DNA from: Thermodesulfobacteriota bacterium
Lineage (GTDB): Bacteria; Desulfobacterota; Thermodesulfobacteria; Thermodesulfobacteriales; Thermodesulfatatoraceae
Assembly: GCA_013154385.1 (NCBI GenBank)
Contig: JAADCO010000168.1
Span: 1 to 9,113 of the forward strand
Direction: 5' to 3'
DNA length: 9,113 nucleotides
In this document: piece after piece, positions 7,697 through 9,113 of the stretch
Layout of the letters: every line of letters starts with the position of its first letter
Numbering within the stretch: the stretch's first letter is position 1
The notes under the pieces: generated by a model
What the model was told of the DNA's origin: nothing
Database searches by the model: none
What the model saw: only the letters and a program-made list of their open reading frames with translations
Made by a program: the position numbers and the translations under genes

Positions 7697-8196
7697 GCCG
7701 GGGGGTTGATTCCTCCCTTGAGCCGAGGCTCTTGGCGGAGGCCTCCTCTCTGGCCGAGGAACTGGTGGGCGAGGCCTTTTGCCTGACCTCCCGGGACCTT
7801 CGGTTCCTCCAGTACGAGGTCTTCACCGAAAGGGACCTTCCCTTCTTTCCCTTGCCGGACAACGCTCTTGCCGGGCTCCTGCGCGGGGAGACGCGGATGC
7901 TCTTGCCGCGCAAGAGGAGGCCCTTCTACTGGCTCCTCCTTTCCGAGAAGAAGATCCTCTCTTTGACCGGGGAGAGGGATTTCCTTCGCGCCCTCCTGCT
8001 TTATATTTTTACCCACGAGTTCGTGCACATGGTGCGCTTCCTCCGCTTCGCCGCAAGCTTCTGGATGCCCCTTGAGGCGCGGTTCGAGGAGGAATGCCGG
8101 GTGCACGCCGTGGTGCGCAGGATCTTGCACCGCGTTCCCGAAAGAGAAATGATCACGGTGCTTGACCGTTTCGACGAAATCTACGGGAGGAGGTAG
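7660..8196 (+). CDS. HExxH-motif protein, putative zinc metallopeptidase of unknown function
   Basis: I do not recognise a named family. With the ATG at 7660 the product has 178 residues. Its central feature is HEFVH (119-123) at the end of a hydrophobic helix (RALLLYIFT), the zincin HExxH pattern. Downstream, FEEECRVHAVVRRIL offers Glu143-145 and His149 as possible third zinc ligands. There is no signal peptide, so it is probably cytoplasmic. The start is uncertain. ATG 7660 overlaps pheA by 37 nt and has only a weak gtgga upstream. ATG 7621 has GGAGGAG at 7603-7609 but overlaps pheA by 76 nt. TTG 7732 lies after the pheA stop and would remove a low-information N-terminus. The conserved-looking region starts near residue 25. 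The gene sits 5 nt upstream of the FmdB-like gene, so the two are probably co-expressed. Protease activity is inference from the motif alone. Confidence 0.75.
   Translation: MAWLLPGWGGPLSRGVDSSLEPRLLAEASSLAEELVGEAFCLTSRDLRFLQYEVFTERDLPFFPLPDNALAGLLRGETRMLLPRKRRPFYWLLLSEKKILSLTGERDFLRALLLYIFTHEFVHMVRFLRFAASFWMPLEARFEEECRVHAVVRRILHRVPEREMITVLDRFDEIYGRR
7682..7718 (+). other. Hairpin across the pheA stop codon
   Basis: An outer stem pairs 7683-7688 (gggagg) with 7712-7717 (cctccc), plus a G-U at 7682/7718. An inner stem pairs 7689-7692 (cccc) with 7702-7705 (gggg), leaving a 6-nt bulge at 7706-7711 and an apical loop that contains the pheA stop. No U-run follows, so this is not a classic intrinsic terminator. 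It lies inside the predicted 5' part of the next gene and could affect its translation or mRNA stability. It may also simply reflect G+C-rich sequence. Confidence 0.35.
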
Positions 8197-8201
8197 GAGA
8201 G

Positions 8202-8468
8202 ATGCCCATCTATGAGTACGAGTGTGAAAATTGCGGCCGTCACTTCGAGGTGTGGCAGAAGATCACCGACGAGCCGCTGACCACCTGCGAGGTTTGCCAG
8301 GGCAAGCTTCGCAAGCTCATCAGCCAGAGCTCCTTCATCCTCAAGGGCTCCGGCTGGTACGTGACGGACTACGCCCGCAAGGACAAAAAGACCGAGAGCA
8401 AGTCGGAGAGCAAGTCCACCTCTAAGGAGTCTTCCTCCTCGTCTTCTTCGTCTTCGGAGAAGAAGTGA
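8202..8468 (+). CDS. FmdB-type zinc-ribbon protein
   Basis: An 88-residue protein of the FmdB / CxxC_CxxC_SSSS regulatory-protein family. It opens with the diagnostic MPIYEYECENCG, with zinc-binding pairs C8/C11 and C29/C32. It continues with the family-typical FILKGSGWYVTDY (45-57) and ends in a Lys/Glu/Ser-rich tail with nine consecutive serines (77-85). The name comes from a putative regulator in a methylotroph, and the family's molecular role is poorly known. A strong Shine-Dalgarno (AGGAGG near 8188-8193) overlaps the end of the preceding gene. A hairpin follows directly after the stop, so this is probably the last gene of the + strand run. Confidence 0.93.
   Translation: MPIYEYECENCGRHFEVWQKITDEPLTTCEVCQGKLRKLISQSSFILKGSGWYVTDYARKDKKTESKSESKSTSKESSSSSSSSSEKK
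8394..8456 (+). repeat. Low-complexity serine/lysine coding repeat in the fmdB-like gene
   Basis: The unit gagagcaagtc occurs at 8394-8404 and 8406-8416 (12-nt period), encoding an ESKS-type repeat. It is followed by nine serine codons at 8430-8456 that mix TCT, TCC and TCG. Serine-rich tails are common in this family, so the tract is a normal part of the protein. The near-repetitive trinucleotides could allow slippage. Confidence 0.7.
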
Positions 8469-8473
8469 TCCAC

Positions 8474-8497
8474 GGGCCGGGCCGCAAGGTCCGGCTC
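8474..8497 (+). terminator. Hairpin with GCAA tetraloop between convergent genes, probable terminator
   Basis: Bases 8474-8483 pair continuously with 8488-8497, giving ten base pairs of which two are G-U, closed by a GCAA (GNRA) tetraloop at 8484-8487. It begins 6 nt after the fmdB-like stop and ends 2 nt before the stop of the convergent gene. The two G-U pairs become A-C mismatches in the opposite transcript, so the fold is better for + strand RNA. No real U-tract follows (ccctcagagttt), so termination efficiency is uncertain. Confidence 0.6.
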
Positions 8498-8499
8498 CC

Positions 8500-9113
8500 T
8501 CAGAGTTTCGGCAGATAATCCGTTTTACAGTTGAAGATGGCGTGAAAGATGTTGCCCTTGAACTTGGGGTTTTCGGGATAGAGCTTCTCTTCGAGGAACC
8601 GCTCCATCTTCACCCGCCTGGTCTCTTCGCTTATGGGGCAGGGGTTCTTGAACACCGGAAGCCCCTCCCTCTTGGCGAAGGCCGAGATGAGGGACTTGTC
8701 CGCAAAGATCAGGGGCCGGATGAGATAGAGCTTTCCCTTGAACATCTCCTGTTTGGGAAGGAGTGTTGAGAGCTCCCCGTGGTAGCACATGTTGAGGAAG
8801 AAGGTGACGATGAGGTCGTCTTTGTGATGGCCGAAGGCGATCTTGGTGTAGCCGTGCTCTCCGGCCAGGCGAAAGAGGTGCTTGCGCCGATGCCAGGAGC
8901 AGACGAAACAGGCCGAGACCTTCTTTTCCCGGGCCTCGAGCGCCATGGGGCCGTAGTTGGTGCGCTCCAGGCGGAAGGGCACCTCGAGCTCTGCGCAGTA
9001 TTCCGCAAGCCGCGAGAGGTTTTTCTCGTGCTCCTCGCCGGTCTCGAAACCCATGTCCAGATGCGCGGCGAAGAGCTCCCAGCGAAAAGGGGTCTTCCGC
9101 CGCCATTCGGCCA
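8500..9113 (-). CDS. TtcA-like PP-loop tRNA-thiolation family protein (5' end outside window)
   Basis: The reading frame is open to the right window edge: the residues before the Met at 9054 read AEWRRKTPFRWELFAAHLD and continue straight into MGFETG, so the gene starts beyond the window. The last 203 residues are visible. They carry a CFVC pair (codons at about 8910-8899) followed by an arginine-rich helix, then KIAFGHHKDD, IRPLIFADKSLISAFAKREGL and NPCP with a third cysteine. In TtcA, the enzyme that makes 2-thiocytidine 32 in tRNA, a CxxC plus a later cysteine hold a [4Fe-4S] cluster, and the order here matches. The SGGKDS ATP-binding loop would lie upstream and cannot be checked. The C-terminal 40 residues (ETRRVKMERFLEEKLYP onward) suit a TtcA-family paralogue as well as TtcA itself. 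It is convergent with the fmdB-like gene. Confidence 0.85.
   Translation of the reverse strand, partial: AEWRRKTPFRWELFAAHLDMGFETGEEHEKNLSRLAEYCAELEVPFRLERTNYGPMALEAREKKVSACFVCSWHRRKHLFRLAGEHGYTKIAFGHHKDDLIVTFFLNMCYHGELSTLLPKQEMFKGKLYLIRPLIFADKSLISAFAKREGLPVFKNPCPISEETRRVKMERFLEEKLYPENPKFKGNIFHAIFNCKTDYLPKL

Overview
The window is a G+C-rich bacterial chromosomal segment. It holds eleven protein-coding genes: ten on the + strand, packed with very short gaps or overlaps, and one on the - strand at the right edge. The order infB - ylxP (DUF503) - rbfA - nrnA - truB - rpsO - pnp is the classic translation/RNA-processing cluster of many bacteria. The protein styles (Lys/Glu/Arg-rich, few Gln/Asn), the bifunctional AroQ-type chorismate mutase-prephenate dehydratase, the FmdB-type zinc ribbon and the TtcA-like PP-loop protein suggest a thermophilic anaerobe, perhaps of the Thermodesulfobacteriota or a deltaproteobacterial relative. 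That placement is inference from protein character, not from a marker search.

Layout: 1-846 is the 3' part of infB (initiation factor IF-2, G domain cut off by the window edge). It is followed by ylxP (852-1142), rbfA (1145-1498), nrnA (1485-2441) and truB (2438-3373), chained by 2-5 nt gaps or by overlaps including an ATGA junction. A 99-nt non-coding leader (3374-3472) precedes rpsO (3473-3742), and pnp (3768-5933) follows. This half makes factors for translation initiation, 30S maturation, tRNA pseudouridylation and RNA turnover.

The second half is less standard. An exported thermonuclease-like protein with a C-terminal Ada-like zinc module (5964-6614) is coupled by ATGA overlap to pheA (6611-7696), which makes phenylpyruvate for phenylalanine. 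Next come an HExxH protein of unknown function (7660-8196) and a small FmdB-like zinc-ribbon protein (8202-8468). A 10-bp hairpin with a GCAA tetraloop (8474-8497) separates this run from the convergent TtcA-like gene (8500-9113, - strand, 5' end outside the window).

The most interesting non-coding signal is the rpsO leader. It can form an H-type pseudoknot (3410-3438) and, as an alternative, an 8-bp hairpin that fully sequesters the AGGAGG ribosome-binding site (3436-3443 with 3458-3465). The two share bases 3436-3438, so they exclude each other. This looks like a candidate S15 autoregulatory switch. No transposon, CRISPR array, tRNA, rRNA, phage gene or clear promoter was seen. Apart from the leader and two poorly characterised proteins, the region is ordinary housekeeping DNA.
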